Source: Candidatus Pelagibacter communis | GTDB taxonomy: Bacteria; Pseudomonadota; Alphaproteobacteria; Pelagibacterales; Pelagibacteraceae | Reading direction: 5' to 3' | Assembly: GCF_001179845.1 (NCBI RefSeq) | Contig: NZ_CVSB01000037.1 | Span: 62,001 to 126,000 of the forward strand | Length of the DNA: 64,000 nucleotides | In this document: positions 46,720 through 56,382 of the stretch, piece after piece | How positions within the stretch are numbered: position 1 is the first letter of the stretch | How the letters are laid out: every line of letters starts with the position of its first letter | Position numbers and translations under genes: made by a program | Notes under the pieces: generated by a model | The model's input: only the letters and a program-made list of their open reading frames with translations | Databases searched by the model: none | What the model was told of the DNA's origin: nothing

Positions 46720-47583
46720 ATGAACCAATTAAATCTTTTCATTGAGTTAACTAGATTAAAAAAACCAATTGGCTTTATGCTGTTATTTTGGCCATGTGCA
46801 TGGGGATTAACTATTGCATATGATTTTTCAACTAATCTTAAAAATTATTATTTTTATCTATTGCTATTTTTTTTTGGTGCAGTGCTAATGAGGTCAGCCG
46901 GATGTATTGTAAATGATATATTAGATAAAGAATTTGATAAAAAAGTATTTAGAACAAAAGACAGGCCTGTAGCTTCAGGAAAAATTTCAGTAAAACTTGG
47001 TATCACTTATGCTTTGATATTATGTTTTTGTGCTTTATTGATACTATTAAATTTCAATACTATTACTATTATATTGGCAATAGGATCTATGCCCCTTGCT
47101 TTCACGTATCCGTTGATGAAAAGATTTACATATTGGCCACAATTGTTTTTAGGCATAACTTTCAATTATGGCTTATTACTTGGATGGACATCAATTAATG
47201 AAAGTTTAAACATTATTCCAACATTATTCTACATAGGAGCCATATTTTGGACACTCGGCTATGACACAATTTATGGGTTTCAAGATATTAAAGATGATGA
47301 AATAATTGGTCTAAAATCAACTTCAATTAAATTTAAAAAAAAACCATTTATTTTTCTATTAGCTTGTTATGTTATTTTATTTTCAATGATAATTGCTTTA
47401 GGAATATTAGAAAAATTTAATATATTTTATTACGCCTTTAGTTTAATAATTGGGTATCATTTATTTTTGTACCAATTAAAAAGTGTTAACTTAGATAATC
47501 CTATGAATTGCTTAAAAGTTTTTAAAAGTAATAATCTTTTAGGTTTTCTTGTATTTATACAAATATTAATTGGTAAAATCTAG
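46720..47583 (+). CDS. ubiA: 4-hydroxybenzoate polyprenyltransferase
   Basis: UbiA attaches the polyprenyl tail to 4-hydroxybenzoate in ubiquinone synthesis. The 287-residue membrane protein has RLKKPIGFMLLFWPCAWGL, the first Asp-rich motif NDILDKEFDKKV followed by RTKDRPVASG, and a second motif YDTIYGFQDIKDDEIIGLKS. Length and helices are normal. It is followed by msbA, whose start lies 4 bases after the ubiA stop. UbiK at 2729-2980 serves the same pathway. Confidence 0.94.
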   Translation: MNQLNLFIELTRLKKPIGFMLLFWPCAWGLTIAYDFSTNLKNYYFYLLLFFFGAVLMRSAGCIVNDILDKEFDKKVFRTKDRPVASGKISVKLGITYALILCFCALLILLNFNTITIILAIGSMPLAFTYPLMKRFTYWPQLFLGITFNYGLLLGWTSINESLNIIPTLFYIGAIFWTLGYDTIYGFQDIKDDEIIGLKSTSIKFKKKPFIFLLACYVILFSMIIALGILEKFNIFYYAFSLIIGYHLFLYQLKSVNLDNPMNCLKVFKSNNLLGFLVFIQILIGKI

Positions 47584-47587
47584 AGAT

Positions 47588-49333
47588 ATGACAAATAAAG
47601 AAATATTAATTAGACTGTACAAAAATTATACCAGTAAATATTTAAATAGAATTTTGATCGCTGGTTTTTATTCTATTTTAGTTGCAGGTAGTACCTCAGC
47701 AGTAGCGTACTTATTAGACCCTGCAATAAAAAAAATTTTCGTAGATAAAGATGAAACTTTAATTTATTTAATTCCAATTGCTATAATTCTAGCTTTTTCT
47801 ACAAAAGGTATTTCTTTATACTTGGCAAAAGTAACTATGATTCATGTAGCGGAGGATGTAAAAAAAAATATACAACTTGATATGATGGCATCATTAATTA
47901 ATGCAGATACTAAAGTTATTGACAACCAACATACTGGGAAAATTGTATCACATATTAATCATGATGCTGGTGTAATTATAAATTTGCTAGGTGTTGTATT
48001 ATTAAATCTTATTAAAGATACCCTAACTCTGTTTGGACTTATTTTTGTTATGTTTTATCAGAATTGGAAATTATCACTTATAGCTTTAATAATGATTCCC
48101 TTAGCATCTTATGCTGCTCAAAAACTCGGAAAAAGAATGGGCAAAATTTCTACAAAAGGAATGGAAAATGCTAGTTTTTTAAATACTCATTTATTGGAAA
48201 TATTCAAAAATCACAAACTAATGAAAATATTTCAAAGGGAAAATTATGAATATCTCAGAATTGATGACAAATTAGAACACGTAAAAAATACTACAAAAAA
48301 AATGCAAAAAATATTTGTTAAAGTATCACCAATAATGGAATCTTTAACAGGTATAATGATTGCATTATTAATCTTCTATTCAGGAAAATTAATAATCAAT
48401 CGTGAAATAGATATTAACAATTTTTTTTCTTTCCTTGCGGCAATGATGTTGGCTTATCAGCCAGTTAGGTCACTTTCTACTTTAAATATGGCAATACAAG
48501 CAGGGTTAAGTGCTGCAAGAAGAATTTTACCAGTTATTGATCAAAAAATTGAAATCAATGATGATACAAATTGTAAGGATCTAGTAGTTAAAAATGGAGA
48601 GATAAATTTTAATAATGTTGATTTTAAATATGATTTAAATAGTGAAAATTTAAATATTCTAAACAAAATTAATATAAACATTTCTGGTGGTAAAATGACT
48701 GCTTTAGTTGGGCATAGTGGATCGGGGAAATCAACTATTCTAAATTTAATCCCAAGATTTTATAATGCAACTGCAGGAGAAATTAAAATTGATAATCAGC
48801 CTATAAACAACTTAAGCATTAATTCGCTCAGAAAAGAAATTTCTCTTGTAAGCCAAGACACAACTTTATTTGATGATACTATTAAAAATAATATTGCTTA
48901 TGCAAACTTAAATGCTACTGATGAAGAAATTATTGAAGTAGCAAAAAAATCTTTTGCCTCAGAATTTATTGAAAAATTACCAAATAGGTACAATTCTTTA
49001 ATAGGTGAAAATGGACTAAGACTGTCAGGGGGTGAAAAACAAAGAATATCTATAGCGAGAGCTATGCTGAAAAAGAGTTCGATCATTCTACTTGATGAAG
49101 CAACGTCATCTCTTGATGCTGATACGGAACAAAAAATTCAAAAAGCTTTGACTTTATTAACAAAAAATAAAACAACTGTTGTTATTGCTCACCGTTTATC
49201 CACTATTTTAAGCTCAGATCAAATATATGTTATTGACTCTGGAAAAGTTATAGCAAACGGTAATCATAATGAATTGTTAAAGAACTCATCTGTCTATAAA
49301 AATTTTTATGATAAACAAATCACTAAAAATTAA
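47588..49333 (+). CDS. msbA: Lipid A export ABC transporter MsbA-type
   Basis: A 581-residue half-transporter. The N-terminal membrane domain has about six helices. The ATPase domain has Walker A GHSGSGKSTILNLI, the signature LSGGEKQRISIARAML, and Walker B IILLDEATSSLD. It should flip lipid A-core across the inner membrane as a homodimer. The ATG at 47588 is chosen over a TTG inside the ubiA end. The following waaA, lpxK and lpxL genes support the lipid A assignment. It overlaps waaA by one base. Confidence 0.9.
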   Translation: MTNKEILIRLYKNYTSKYLNRILIAGFYSILVAGSTSAVAYLLDPAIKKIFVDKDETLIYLIPIAIILAFSTKGISLYLAKVTMIHVAEDVKKNIQLDMMASLINADTKVIDNQHTGKIVSHINHDAGVIINLLGVVLLNLIKDTLTLFGLIFVMFYQNWKLSLIALIMIPLASYAAQKLGKRMGKISTKGMENASFLNTHLLEIFKNHKLMKIFQRENYEYLRIDDKLEHVKNTTKKMQKIFVKVSPIMESLTGIMIALLIFYSGKLIINREIDINNFFSFLAAMMLAYQPVRSLSTLNMAIQAGLSAARRILPVIDQKIEINDDTNCKDLVVKNGEINFNNVDFKYDLNSENLNILNKININISGGKMTALVGHSGSGKSTILNLIPRFYNATAGEIKIDNQPINNLSINSLRKEISLVSQDTTLFDDTIKNNIAYANLNATDEEIIEVAKKSFASEFIEKLPNRYNSLIGENGLRLSGGEKQRISIARAMLKKSSIILLDEATSSLDADTEQKIQKALTLLTKNKTTVVIAHRLSTILSSDQIYVIDSGKVIANGNHNELLKNSSVYKNFYDKQITKN

Positions 49334-50583
49334 TGATTTTATTTTATAGATTTTTAATTAATGTAATTTTTATCCTTTCTCCATTAATAATTTTGATCAG
49401 ACTCTTAAAAAAAAGAGAGAGTCCCAAAAGGTTTAAAGAAAAACTTGGGTTTTTTACAAAAAACAGGTCTAAAGGAAAATTGATATGGTTTCATGGAGCA
49501 AGTGTTGGTGAGCTTCAAAGTATAGTTCCTTTATTGGAAAAATTAGAAAAATCAAAAAAAATTTCTCAAATATTGATAACTTCAAACACTCTAAGTTCCT
49601 CAAAAATAATTTCTAAAATAAAACTAAAAAAAATTTTACATCAATTTTTTCCTATAGATAATGAATTAATTATAAAAAAATTTATTAATCATTGGAAACC
49701 ATCTGCGGCTTTTTTTATTGACTCTGAGATTTGGCCTAACACTATGATAAATTTAAATAAAGAAAAAATCCCAACTATTCTTATCAATGCAAGAATTACT
49801 AAGAAATCTTATAAAAAATGGATTAAATTAAAAAACTTTTCAAAATTAATTTTTAATAAATTTGATCTTTGCTTGTCCTCAAATAAAGAAACAGTTAGTT
49901 TTTTAAAAAAACTTGGTGCAAAAAATATTAAATATTTTGGTAACTTAAAATATTCCCAATCAGAAAATGAAAAAATTGAGATTGATAGTCAAACAATAAA
50001 GTTTATATCAAGAAAAACTGTATGGTGTGCTTCCAGTACTCATAACTCAGAGGAAAAATTTGCTGGGCTTATTCACAAAAAATTGAAGAAAAAATATAAA
50101 AATCTTTTAACAGTTATTATTCCTAGACATATAGATAGAGACGAAGAAATAAAAGAACAGTTGTCTAATTTAGGTTTGAAAGTTCACACACATGAACCAA
50201 AATCTAGAATTAATGAAGATACTGATATTTATCTAGTAAATGCATTTGGAAAAACTAAATCATTTTATTCCCTCATAAAGAACATTTTCTTGGGTGGGTC
50301 TCTCATAGAACATGGAGGACAAAATCCTTTGGAAGCAGTCAGATATAACTGTAATATATTGCATGGTCCAAATGTTTCAAACTTTAATGAAATTTATAAG
50401 TTTCTTAATAAACAAAAAATCTCCAAAAAAGTGATAAATTTAAATCAAACTACAAATATTTTAAATAAACTCCTCAATTCAAAAAAATCACAAAAAAATA
50501 TAAAAGATAAGATAAATAAAATTGGTCAAAAAATAATAGAAAAAAATATTGATGAAATAAATTTAATTTTAAACAAAGTATGA
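49333..50583 (+). CDS. waaA: 3-deoxy-D-manno-octulosonic acid (Kdo) transferase
   Basis: WaaA adds Kdo to lipid IVA. The 416-residue GT-B protein has an N-terminal membrane anchor, the RFKEKLGF segment, the catalytic-type Glu in WFHGASVGELQS, FFIDSEIWPN, and the C-terminal FLGGSLIEHGGQNPLEAV stretch that binds CMP-Kdo. Length is normal. It overlaps msbA by one base and lpxK by 4 bases. Confidence 0.94.
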   Translation: MILFYRFLINVIFILSPLIILIRLLKKRESPKRFKEKLGFFTKNRSKGKLIWFHGASVGELQSIVPLLEKLEKSKKISQILITSNTLSSSKIISKIKLKKILHQFFPIDNELIIKKFINHWKPSAAFFIDSEIWPNTMINLNKEKIPTILINARITKKSYKKWIKLKNFSKLIFNKFDLCLSSNKETVSFLKKLGAKNIKYFGNLKYSQSENEKIEIDSQTIKFISRKTVWCASSTHNSEEKFAGLIHKKLKKKYKNLLTVIIPRHIDRDEEIKEQLSNLGLKVHTHEPKSRINEDTDIYLVNAFGKTKSFYSLIKNIFLGGSLIEHGGQNPLEAVRYNCNILHGPNVSNFNEIYKFLNKQKISKKVINLNQTTNILNKLLNSKKSQKNIKDKINKIGQKIIEKNIDEINLILNKV

Positions 50584-51512
50584 AGTTAAAAAAACCTTAT
50601 TTTTGGGACTTGCCAAAACCAAATTTTTTATCTTACTTATTAATTCCTTTTTCATTACCAATTATTCTAAGAAATTTTTTGTTTAAATTTCTTAAAAAAA
50701 AAAAACCGTTTAATATTAAAACTATTTGCGTGGGAAATATTTATCTTGGAGGTACAGGAAAAACTCCACTTACTATTAAAATATATGAAATTTTAAAAGG
50801 ATTAAATTTTAAAATAGCCACCGTAAAAAAAAACTATTCAGATCAAAAAGATGAGCAGCTTTTGTTAAAACAAAAAACTTCATTGATAATTTCAAAAAAA
50901 AGAAAAGATGCTGTTTACCAAGGTATAAATCAAAACTTTGATGTTCTAGTATTTGATGATGGACTACAGGATATAAGTGTTGATTTTAATTTGAAATTTG
51001 TCTGTTTCAAATCAAAAAATTGGATTGGAAATGGCCACCTTATCCCAGCTGGACCGCTTAGAGAGAAAGTTTCAAGTTTAAAGAGATTTGATGCAGTTTT
51101 TTTAAATGGAAGCTTAGGTAATTTTGAAAAAATTGAAAATCAAATTAAAAGTATAAATTTAAATATTAAAATTTTTAAAACTTTTTATAAAATATTAAAC
51201 ATTAAAAAATATAATTTAGATAAAAAATATTTAATATTCTCTGGAATAGGCGAACCATCTGATTTTAAAGATATTCTATTGGAAAATAAATTTAAAATTG
51301 CTAGAGAAGTAGTATTTCCTGATCACTATAAATATAGTCTCAAAGATTTAGAAGAAATTCAAAATATAGCAAAAAATGAGAGCTTAAAAATTATAACTAC
51401 AGAGAAAGACTTTATGAAAATTCCTGAAAAATTTAAAAAAGATATTGATTATTTAACTATTGATTTAGTTATTCGAGATGAAAAAAAATTAATTGAGCTA
51501 CTAACTAAATAA
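50580..51512 (+). CDS. lpxK: Tetraacyldisaccharide 4'-kinase
   Basis: LpxK phosphorylates the lipid A disaccharide to lipid IVA at the inner membrane. The 310-residue protein has an N-terminal membrane-associated segment, a P-loop GNIYLGGTGKTPLTIKI, the LVFDDGLQD motif, and GHLIPAGPLREK. It overlaps waaA by 4 bases (ATGA) and is followed by lpxL after 1 base. The order kinase, Kdo transferase, acyltransferase is a compact lipid A module. Confidence 0.93.
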   Translation: MKLKKPYFWDLPKPNFLSYLLIPFSLPIILRNFLFKFLKKKKPFNIKTICVGNIYLGGTGKTPLTIKIYEILKGLNFKIATVKKNYSDQKDEQLLLKQKTSLIISKKRKDAVYQGINQNFDVLVFDDGLQDISVDFNLKFVCFKSKNWIGNGHLIPAGPLREKVSSLKRFDAVFLNGSLGNFEKIENQIKSINLNIKIFKTFYKILNIKKYNLDKKYLIFSGIGEPSDFKDILLENKFKIAREVVFPDHYKYSLKDLEEIQNIAKNESLKIITTEKDFMKIPEKFKKDIDYLTIDLVIRDEKKLIELLTK

Positions 51513-51513
51513 T

Positions 51514-52374
51514 ATGAAATACATAAAGTATTTTTTTCAATTTTTATTAATAAGCTGTTTGTTAATTTTTTTTAAGATTATCGGATTAAAATTCTCAAGA
51601 ATTATAGCAAGTAAATTGCTTTCTACAATTGGTCCTTTTTTCAGATCTGAAAAAATTATTGAAAAAAATATTTCATATGCATTTCATGAGCCAGATAAAG
51701 ATTTTAAGAATAAAATTATTAATAGTATGTGGAAAAGTTATGGAAAAATTTTAGCTGAATATGTTTTTATGAAATATTTTAGAAAAATTGAGTCAAAAAA
51801 ATTTCTAGAAATAAAAGGTCAAGAAATTTTAGAAAAAATAAAACTTTCAAAAAAACCTGTAATATTTGTATCTGGACATTTTGATAATTTTGAATTGATG
51901 GCTATGCATATTGAAAAGTCAGGGATTGATCTTGCTGCAATTTATAGACCTCTCAATAATTATTTTCTCAATCCAATAATGGAAAATATTAGAGAAAAAT
52001 ATATTTGTCGTAAACAAATAAAAAAAGGGATTTCTGGCACTAAAGAGATCTTAAAACATTTTAAGTTAGGCACCTCAATTGCTTTAATGATTGATCAAAG
52101 AGTTTCCCAAGGCATAAGATCTTTGTTATTTAAAAATGAAGCTTTGACGACAACAATTCCTGCACAATTTGTCAAAAAATTTAATTGTAAAGTTGTTCCA
52201 ATTTATATTGAGCGAAAAAATAATGAAACATTTATGTTAGAAATTATGCAACCTATAAGTTTTGATAATGATAAAACTATTGAAAATATTACTTTAAAAT
52301 TAAATGAGTTGTTAGAAATGATGATTGTTAGAAATCCTCACCAATGGATTTGGTCTCACAATAGATGGAAATAA
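51514..52374 (+). CDS. lpxL: Lipid A biosynthesis acyltransferase (LpxL/HtrB family)
   Basis: A 286-residue late acyltransferase with an N-terminal membrane anchor. The HX4E catalytic motif is in VSGHFDNFELMA near residue 118, RPLNNYFL follows, and the DQRVSQGIRSLLF stretch is typical. It adds a secondary acyl chain to Kdo-lipid IVA. The exact chain position cannot be told from sequence. It ends one base from the stop of the convergent DUF2093 gene. Confidence 0.9.
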   Translation: MKYIKYFFQFLLISCLLIFFKIIGLKFSRIIASKLLSTIGPFFRSEKIIEKNISYAFHEPDKDFKNKIINSMWKSYGKILAEYVFMKYFRKIESKKFLEIKGQEILEKIKLSKKPVIFVSGHFDNFELMAMHIEKSGIDLAAIYRPLNNYFLNPIMENIREKYICRKQIKKGISGTKEILKHFKLGTSIALMIDQRVSQGIRSLLFKNEALTTTIPAQFVKKFNCKVVPIYIERKNNETFMLEIMQPISFDNDKTIENITLKLNELLEMMIVRNPHQWIWSHNRWK

Positions 52375-52375
52375 G

Positions 52376-52582
52376 TTAATTCTTTTCTCTTTTTTTCTCT
52401 GCCTCAATGTAAGAAAAGTAAGCTTCCTGATCTTCTACATTCCAATAAGTTAAATTTTCTAAAGGAATTTTTTTTCCTGATATTGCACAAATCACATGAT
52501 CTCCATCCTGAATAACTTTAAAATTATTTGGTAAATATTTTATTTTTGCTAATTTTTTAAACATTTTTGGTTTATATATCAT
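52376..52582 (-). CDS. DUF2093 protein
   Basis: A 68-residue protein starting MIYKPKMFKKLAKIKYLP, with the core PNNFKVIQDGDHVICAISGKKIPLENLTYWNVEDQEAY in the family order. DUF2093 is a small alphaproteobacterial family without known function; the sequence DHVICAISGKKIPL suggests a small beta fold with one Cys. The start at 52582 leaves 3 bases to the divergent purD ATG. An inner Met at 52564 would leave 21. Confidence 0.78.
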   Translation of the reverse strand: MIYKPKMFKKLAKIKYLPNNFKVIQDGDHVICAISGKKIPLENLTYWNVEDQEAYFSYIEAEKKREKN

Positions 52583-52585
52583 TAT

Positions 52586-53848
52586 ATGAAAGTTGGTGTA
52601 ATAGGAAATGGAGGACGCGAACACGCATTATGCCATTCATTAAAAAACTCAAATAAAATAAAACAAATTTATTGTTTTCCTGGGAATGCTGGCACAAGTT
52701 CAATTGCAGAAAATGTCAATATTGATTTAAACAATTTTGAAAAGCTAAAGGATTTTATAATACAAAATAATATTAACTTTATTATTGTTGGTCCAGAAAA
52801 ACCTTTGGTGGATGGAATTGTTGATTATTTGCAAAAATACAAAATTAAAGTTTTTGGACCAAATAAAGTAGCTTCACAACTTGAAGGTTCAAAAATATTC
52901 ACAAAAAAACTTTGTGAAAAATATAAAATACCAACTGCTAAATTTGGAATTTTTTCAAACACAAAAGAAGCTTTATCATTTCTTCAAAATTGCACCTTTC
53001 CCATTGTTATTAAAGCTGACGGCTTAGCTGCTGGCAAAGGTGTTTATATTTCCGAAAATTATAAAGAAGCATCAAAAGCTGTGCATGAAATATTTGATGG
53101 TAAATTTGGTAATGCTGAAAATTTGCTTATTGAGGAATTTTTACGTGGAGAAGAAATGAGTTTCTTTATTATCTCCGATGGCCAAAGTTATAAAATGTTT
53201 GGAACTGCTCAAGATCATAAAAGAGTTTTTGAAGGTGACCAGGGTAAAAATACAGGAGGAATGGGAGCATACTCACCTTCAAGATTAGAGACACATGAAC
53301 TAAATAAAAAAATAATTAATAAAATTATTGAACCTACTCTTAAAGGTCTAAAGAAACTCAATTGTGAATATAAAGGATTTCTTTATGCAGGATTGATGAT
53401 TGTTAATGGGGAGCCCTTTTTAATTGAATATAATGTAAGAATGGGAGATCCGGAATGTCAGACATTACTTCCAAAATTAAAAACTGACTTTTCAGTAATA
53501 ATAAATAAATGTATTGAGCAACAACTCCATGACTTAGAAATTGAATGGTATGATGATAAGTCAATTTGTATCGTATTATGCTCAAAAGGTTATCCTGAAA
53601 GTTATCAAAAAAATTTTATAATTGATCTTGAAAAATTAAACTTAAAAAAAAATCAGTTTATTTTTCATGCTGGCACAAAAAAAGTTAATAACGCTATTTT
53701 ATCCGATGGTGGAAGAGTTTTAAATATTGTGACTAGGTCAAATGAATTTAAGTCAGCGAGAGAAAGTTCGTTAAAACTTCTTAAAGAAATAAATTGGGAT
53801 AATGGATTTTATAGAAAAGATATTGGTCACAAGGTCATCAAAGAATGA
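52586..53848 (+). CDS. purD: Phosphoribosylamine-glycine ligase
   Basis: PurD makes glycinamide ribonucleotide in purine synthesis. The 420-residue ATP-grasp enzyme has GNGGREHAL at the N-terminus, VGPEKPLVDGIVDYL, the ATP-binding loop KADGLAAGKGVYI, and GGMGAYSP followed by EYNVRMGDPECQ. The length is normal. It overlaps rsmD by 4 bases. The start lies 3 bases from that of DUF2093 on the other strand, leaving no room for a separate promoter and leader. Confidence 0.96.
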   Translation: MKVGVIGNGGREHALCHSLKNSNKIKQIYCFPGNAGTSSIAENVNIDLNNFEKLKDFIIQNNINFIIVGPEKPLVDGIVDYLQKYKIKVFGPNKVASQLEGSKIFTKKLCEKYKIPTAKFGIFSNTKEALSFLQNCTFPIVIKADGLAAGKGVYISENYKEASKAVHEIFDGKFGNAENLLIEEFLRGEEMSFFIISDGQSYKMFGTAQDHKRVFEGDQGKNTGGMGAYSPSRLETHELNKKIINKIIEPTLKGLKKLNCEYKGFLYAGLMIVNGEPFLIEYNVRMGDPECQTLLPKLKTDFSVIINKCIEQQLHDLEIEWYDDKSICIVLCSKGYPESYQKNFIIDLEKLNLKKNQFIFHAGTKKVNNAILSDGGRVLNIVTRSNEFKSARESSLKLLKEINWDNGFYRKDIGHKVIKE

Positions 53849-54411
53849 GAATCATATCTGGGTCTTTTAAAGGAAGAAAAATTTTAGAACCAAAAGATAG
53901 GAATACTAGACCTTTAAAAGATCTTACTAAAGAATCTATTTTCAATATCATAAAACACTCAAATAAATTTAAAATAAATTTTTCCAATTCATATATATTG
54001 GACTTGTTTTCTGGTGTAGGTTCATTTGGAATTGAATGCTTGTCTAGAGGGGTTGAAAAAGTAATTTTTATTGAAAATTATCACGGGGTTATACCTTTAT
54101 TAAAAAAAAATTTGTATGGTTTAAAATCAGTTGAAAATTACGAAATAATTGAAAAAGATATTTATAATGAAAATATTTTTTCAAAGTTGAATAATAAATT
54201 TGACATTATTTTTTTAGATCCACCATACAAAAATAAAAATTTAAAAAATTTACTAAATAAAATTGATGATCAAAAAATATTAAAAAAAAATGGAATAATT
54301 ATTTTGCACAGACATAAAAGTGAAACTGATTCCTTTCCACCGAACTTTCAAATTATTGAACAGAAAGTTTATGGGATATCAAAAATAATATTTTTATCTT
54401 ATTTAAATTAA
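53845..54411 (+). CDS. rsmD: 16S rRNA (guanine-966-N2)-methyltransferase
   Basis: A 188-residue class I methyltransferase. It starts MRIISGSFKGRKI, has TRPLKDLTKESIFNI, the SAM motif LDLFSGVGSFGIECLSRG, and the catalytic IFLDPPYKNK. RsmD methylates G966 in 16S rRNA. It overlaps purD by 4 bases and the convergent pgi gene by 9 bases. Confidence 0.93.
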   Translation: MRIISGSFKGRKILEPKDRNTRPLKDLTKESIFNIIKHSNKFKINFSNSYILDLFSGVGSFGIECLSRGVEKVIFIENYHGVIPLLKKNLYGLKSVENYEIIEKDIYNENIFSKLNNKFDIIFLDPPYKNKNLKNLLNKIDDQKILKKNGIIILHRHKSETDSFPPNFQIIEQKVYGISKIIFLSYLN

Positions 54412-55560
54412 TATTTTTTTGGTTTCATTTTTGATTAATTCAACAGCTGGTTGATCATATGGGTTAAGATTTAACATTTTACCAATTAATATTGTTTCTA
54501 AAATAAAAAAACTAAATAATTCACCTAATGTTTTTTCGTCTCTTTTAAAAATCGTAAAACTTCTAAAAGGAATATTTTTTTTTTGGAAAACATTTTCTGT
54601 AGCTAATTTTTGGGATAATTTTATTTGATTCAAATTTTTATTCTTTAAATAACTAAAACTCTTGTTCTTATAAAAGTTAGTTTTAATTCTTGTTGAATTA
54701 TTTTCGTTAACAAAGAAAAAAGTATAAAAGTTATTTTTAAATCCATCTAAATATAATTGCATAACACTATGATTATCCTTAGGCATATTAGAGATTATTG
54801 GTAATATACCTTTTTTATTCTTTCCAAGACTTTCCGCAATTAATTGCTGATACCAATTAAATAAGTTTTGAGATTTTTCATCATAGTTTATAATGATAGA
54901 GTTATATTTTTTATTTTTAATAAAATGTAAAGTTGAACTAACATTTGAAACTAAAGAATTAAAAAAAATTTTATTTTTAACAAGCAAATTTAAATTTTTA
55001 AATTTATTGGATTTTAAACCCATTAATTCTGCCGGTAGCATACCAACTTCAGATAAAACAGAATATCTTCCGCCTATAAAATTATTATGTTTTACTATAT
55101 CGGCTTTTAACTTTTCAGCTAAAAGATATAAATAACTTTTCTTATTTTCTGTTATAAATATATTCTTGTGTTTCTTTTTTAATAATAAATTAGTATTAAT
55201 TATTGTTTCAATTGTATTTCCAGATTTAGAAATAACTAAATTAATAATTTTTTCGTCATTATTTATTTTTGAAAATGCTTGAAGATTATCAATAAATGAA
55301 AATTTTTTTTTTATTTTTTTACTTAAAAAATCATAGATAGTTTGAGCGCCTAGAGTAGATCCACCCATCCCTATAATTCTGTAATTAAGAGCCTTACTAT
55401 ATTTATTTACTAATTTTCTGTGATATGAATTTCTATATGATTTTCTTAATGATCTAATTATTTCATTATCCTCTTGAAGTAGTTTTTTTAGTATTTTTTT
55501 TACTTTTTTTGTGTTTTTTTTAATTTTAAAATTTTTGAAATTAATATTGCCAGTCAACAT
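54403..55560 (-). CDS. pgi: Glucose-6-phosphate isomerase, short form
   Basis: A sugar isomerase of the Pgi family with GMGGSTLGAQTIYDFL, the phosphate-binding VISKSGNTIETI, the signature GGRYSVLSEVGMLPAEL, and the C-terminal NPYDQPAVELIK. At 385 residues it is well below the usual 440-550. The missing part is mostly N-terminal, and the core motifs are complete, so activity is plausible. It interconverts glucose-6-P and fructose-6-P. It ends the minus-strand row ileS, lspA, lipoprotein, pgi. Confidence 0.88.
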   Translation of the reverse strand: MLTGNINFKNFKIKKNTKKVKKILKKLLQEDNEIIRSLRKSYRNSYHRKLVNKYSKALNYRIIGMGGSTLGAQTIYDFLSKKIKKKFSFIDNLQAFSKINNDEKIINLVISKSGNTIETIINTNLLLKKKHKNIFITENKKSYLYLLAEKLKADIVKHNNFIGGRYSVLSEVGMLPAELMGLKSNKFKNLNLLVKNKIFFNSLVSNVSSTLHFIKNKKYNSIIINYDEKSQNLFNWYQQLIAESLGKNKKGILPIISNMPKDNHSVMQLYLDGFKNNFYTFFFVNENNSTRIKTNFYKNKSFSYLKNKNLNQIKLSQKLATENVFQKKNIPFRSFTIFKRDEKTLGELFSFFILETILIGKMLNLNPYDQPAVELIKNETKKILI

Positions 55561-55562
55561 TT

Positions 55563-55895
55563 TTATTTGATTTTATCAATAATTTTCTTTTCTAGATCTC
55601 CAGTATTTTCATTTGAGTTTGTCACATTAATATTTTCATCTTTATTTTTAAGCAATTTTTCAAATTCACTAGCTTGATCATTTTCAGCTTTAATAGAGTT
55701 GGTTTTATCAATTTCATTTTTTGGCACGGGCATTTTTTCAAAGTCAGGTGGAACTACTAATGGATTTTTTTTTATAACTAAAAATTCTTCACCTTGATCA
55801 ATATTCTTTCCACTAAAACCTTTTTTAACATCTTGGCATCCAGGCAATAAAAATAAAAAAATTAACAAAAAAATTGGATAATTATTTTTTTTCAT
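55563..55895 (-). CDS. DUF3035-like lipoprotein
   Basis: A 110-residue putative lipoprotein. The signal peptide ends in a lipobox LLPGC, so Cys20 should be lipidated by Lgt and the signal cut by LspA. The mature part has VIKKNPLVVPPDFEKMPVP, typical of the DUF3035 family that follows lspA in alphaproteobacteria. The rest is charged and probably disordered. Function unknown. It overlaps lspA by 14 bases. Confidence 0.8.
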   Translation of the reverse strand: MKKNNYPIFLLIFLFLLPGCQDVKKGFSGKNIDQGEEFLVIKKNPLVVPPDFEKMPVPKNEIDKTNSIKAENDQASEFEKLLKNKDENINVTNSNENTGDLEKKIIDKIK

Positions 55896-56382
55896 AATTT
55901 CTATTTAGTGGTAAAATTTCCCACAATATAAGCATTATTACACCAAATGTAATAAAAATATCAGCTATATTAAATATAAACCAATGAAAATTCCCTACAT
56001 GTAAATCAATAAAATCTGGCACTGCTTTAAAAAAAATACGATCATATAAGTTCCCAAGTGCACCTCCAAATACTATTAATAAAAAATATCTTTGTACACC
56101 ATGCTGTTTGATAGACATTATTAATATTATAAGCGCAGTAAAAACTATAATTAATGTTAAAAAATTATACCAATTTTCATGGCTTGAAGAAAAAAGACCA
56201 AATGCAATTCCTTCATTCCAGATCAAAATGATATTTAAATATTTTGATGAAAATATTTCAGAACCAAAAAATTTCTCATCTAAATTAATTACATGAATTT
56301 TAGAAATTCTATCAAGTAAAAAAATTATTAGAACTAAAGAAGAATTAATAAAAAAATTTTTTCCTAGATTTTTTATTATCAT
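55882..56382 (-). CDS. lspA: Lipoprotein signal peptidase
   Basis: LspA cuts signal peptides from prolipoproteins after Lgt action. The 166-residue protein has four membrane helices. The catalytic Asp pair is in GGALGNLYDRIFF and FNIADIFITFGV. The length is normal. It overlaps ileS by 4 bases and the lipoprotein gene by 14 bases. The ileS-lspA pairing is conserved in many bacteria. Confidence 0.95.
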   Translation of the reverse strand: MIIKNLGKNFFINSSLVLIIFLLDRISKIHVINLDEKFFGSEIFSSKYLNIILIWNEGIAFGLFSSSHENWYNFLTLIIVFTALIILIMSIKQHGVQRYFLLIVFGGALGNLYDRIFFKAVPDFIDLHVGNFHWFIFNIADIFITFGVIMLILWEILPLNRNYEKK

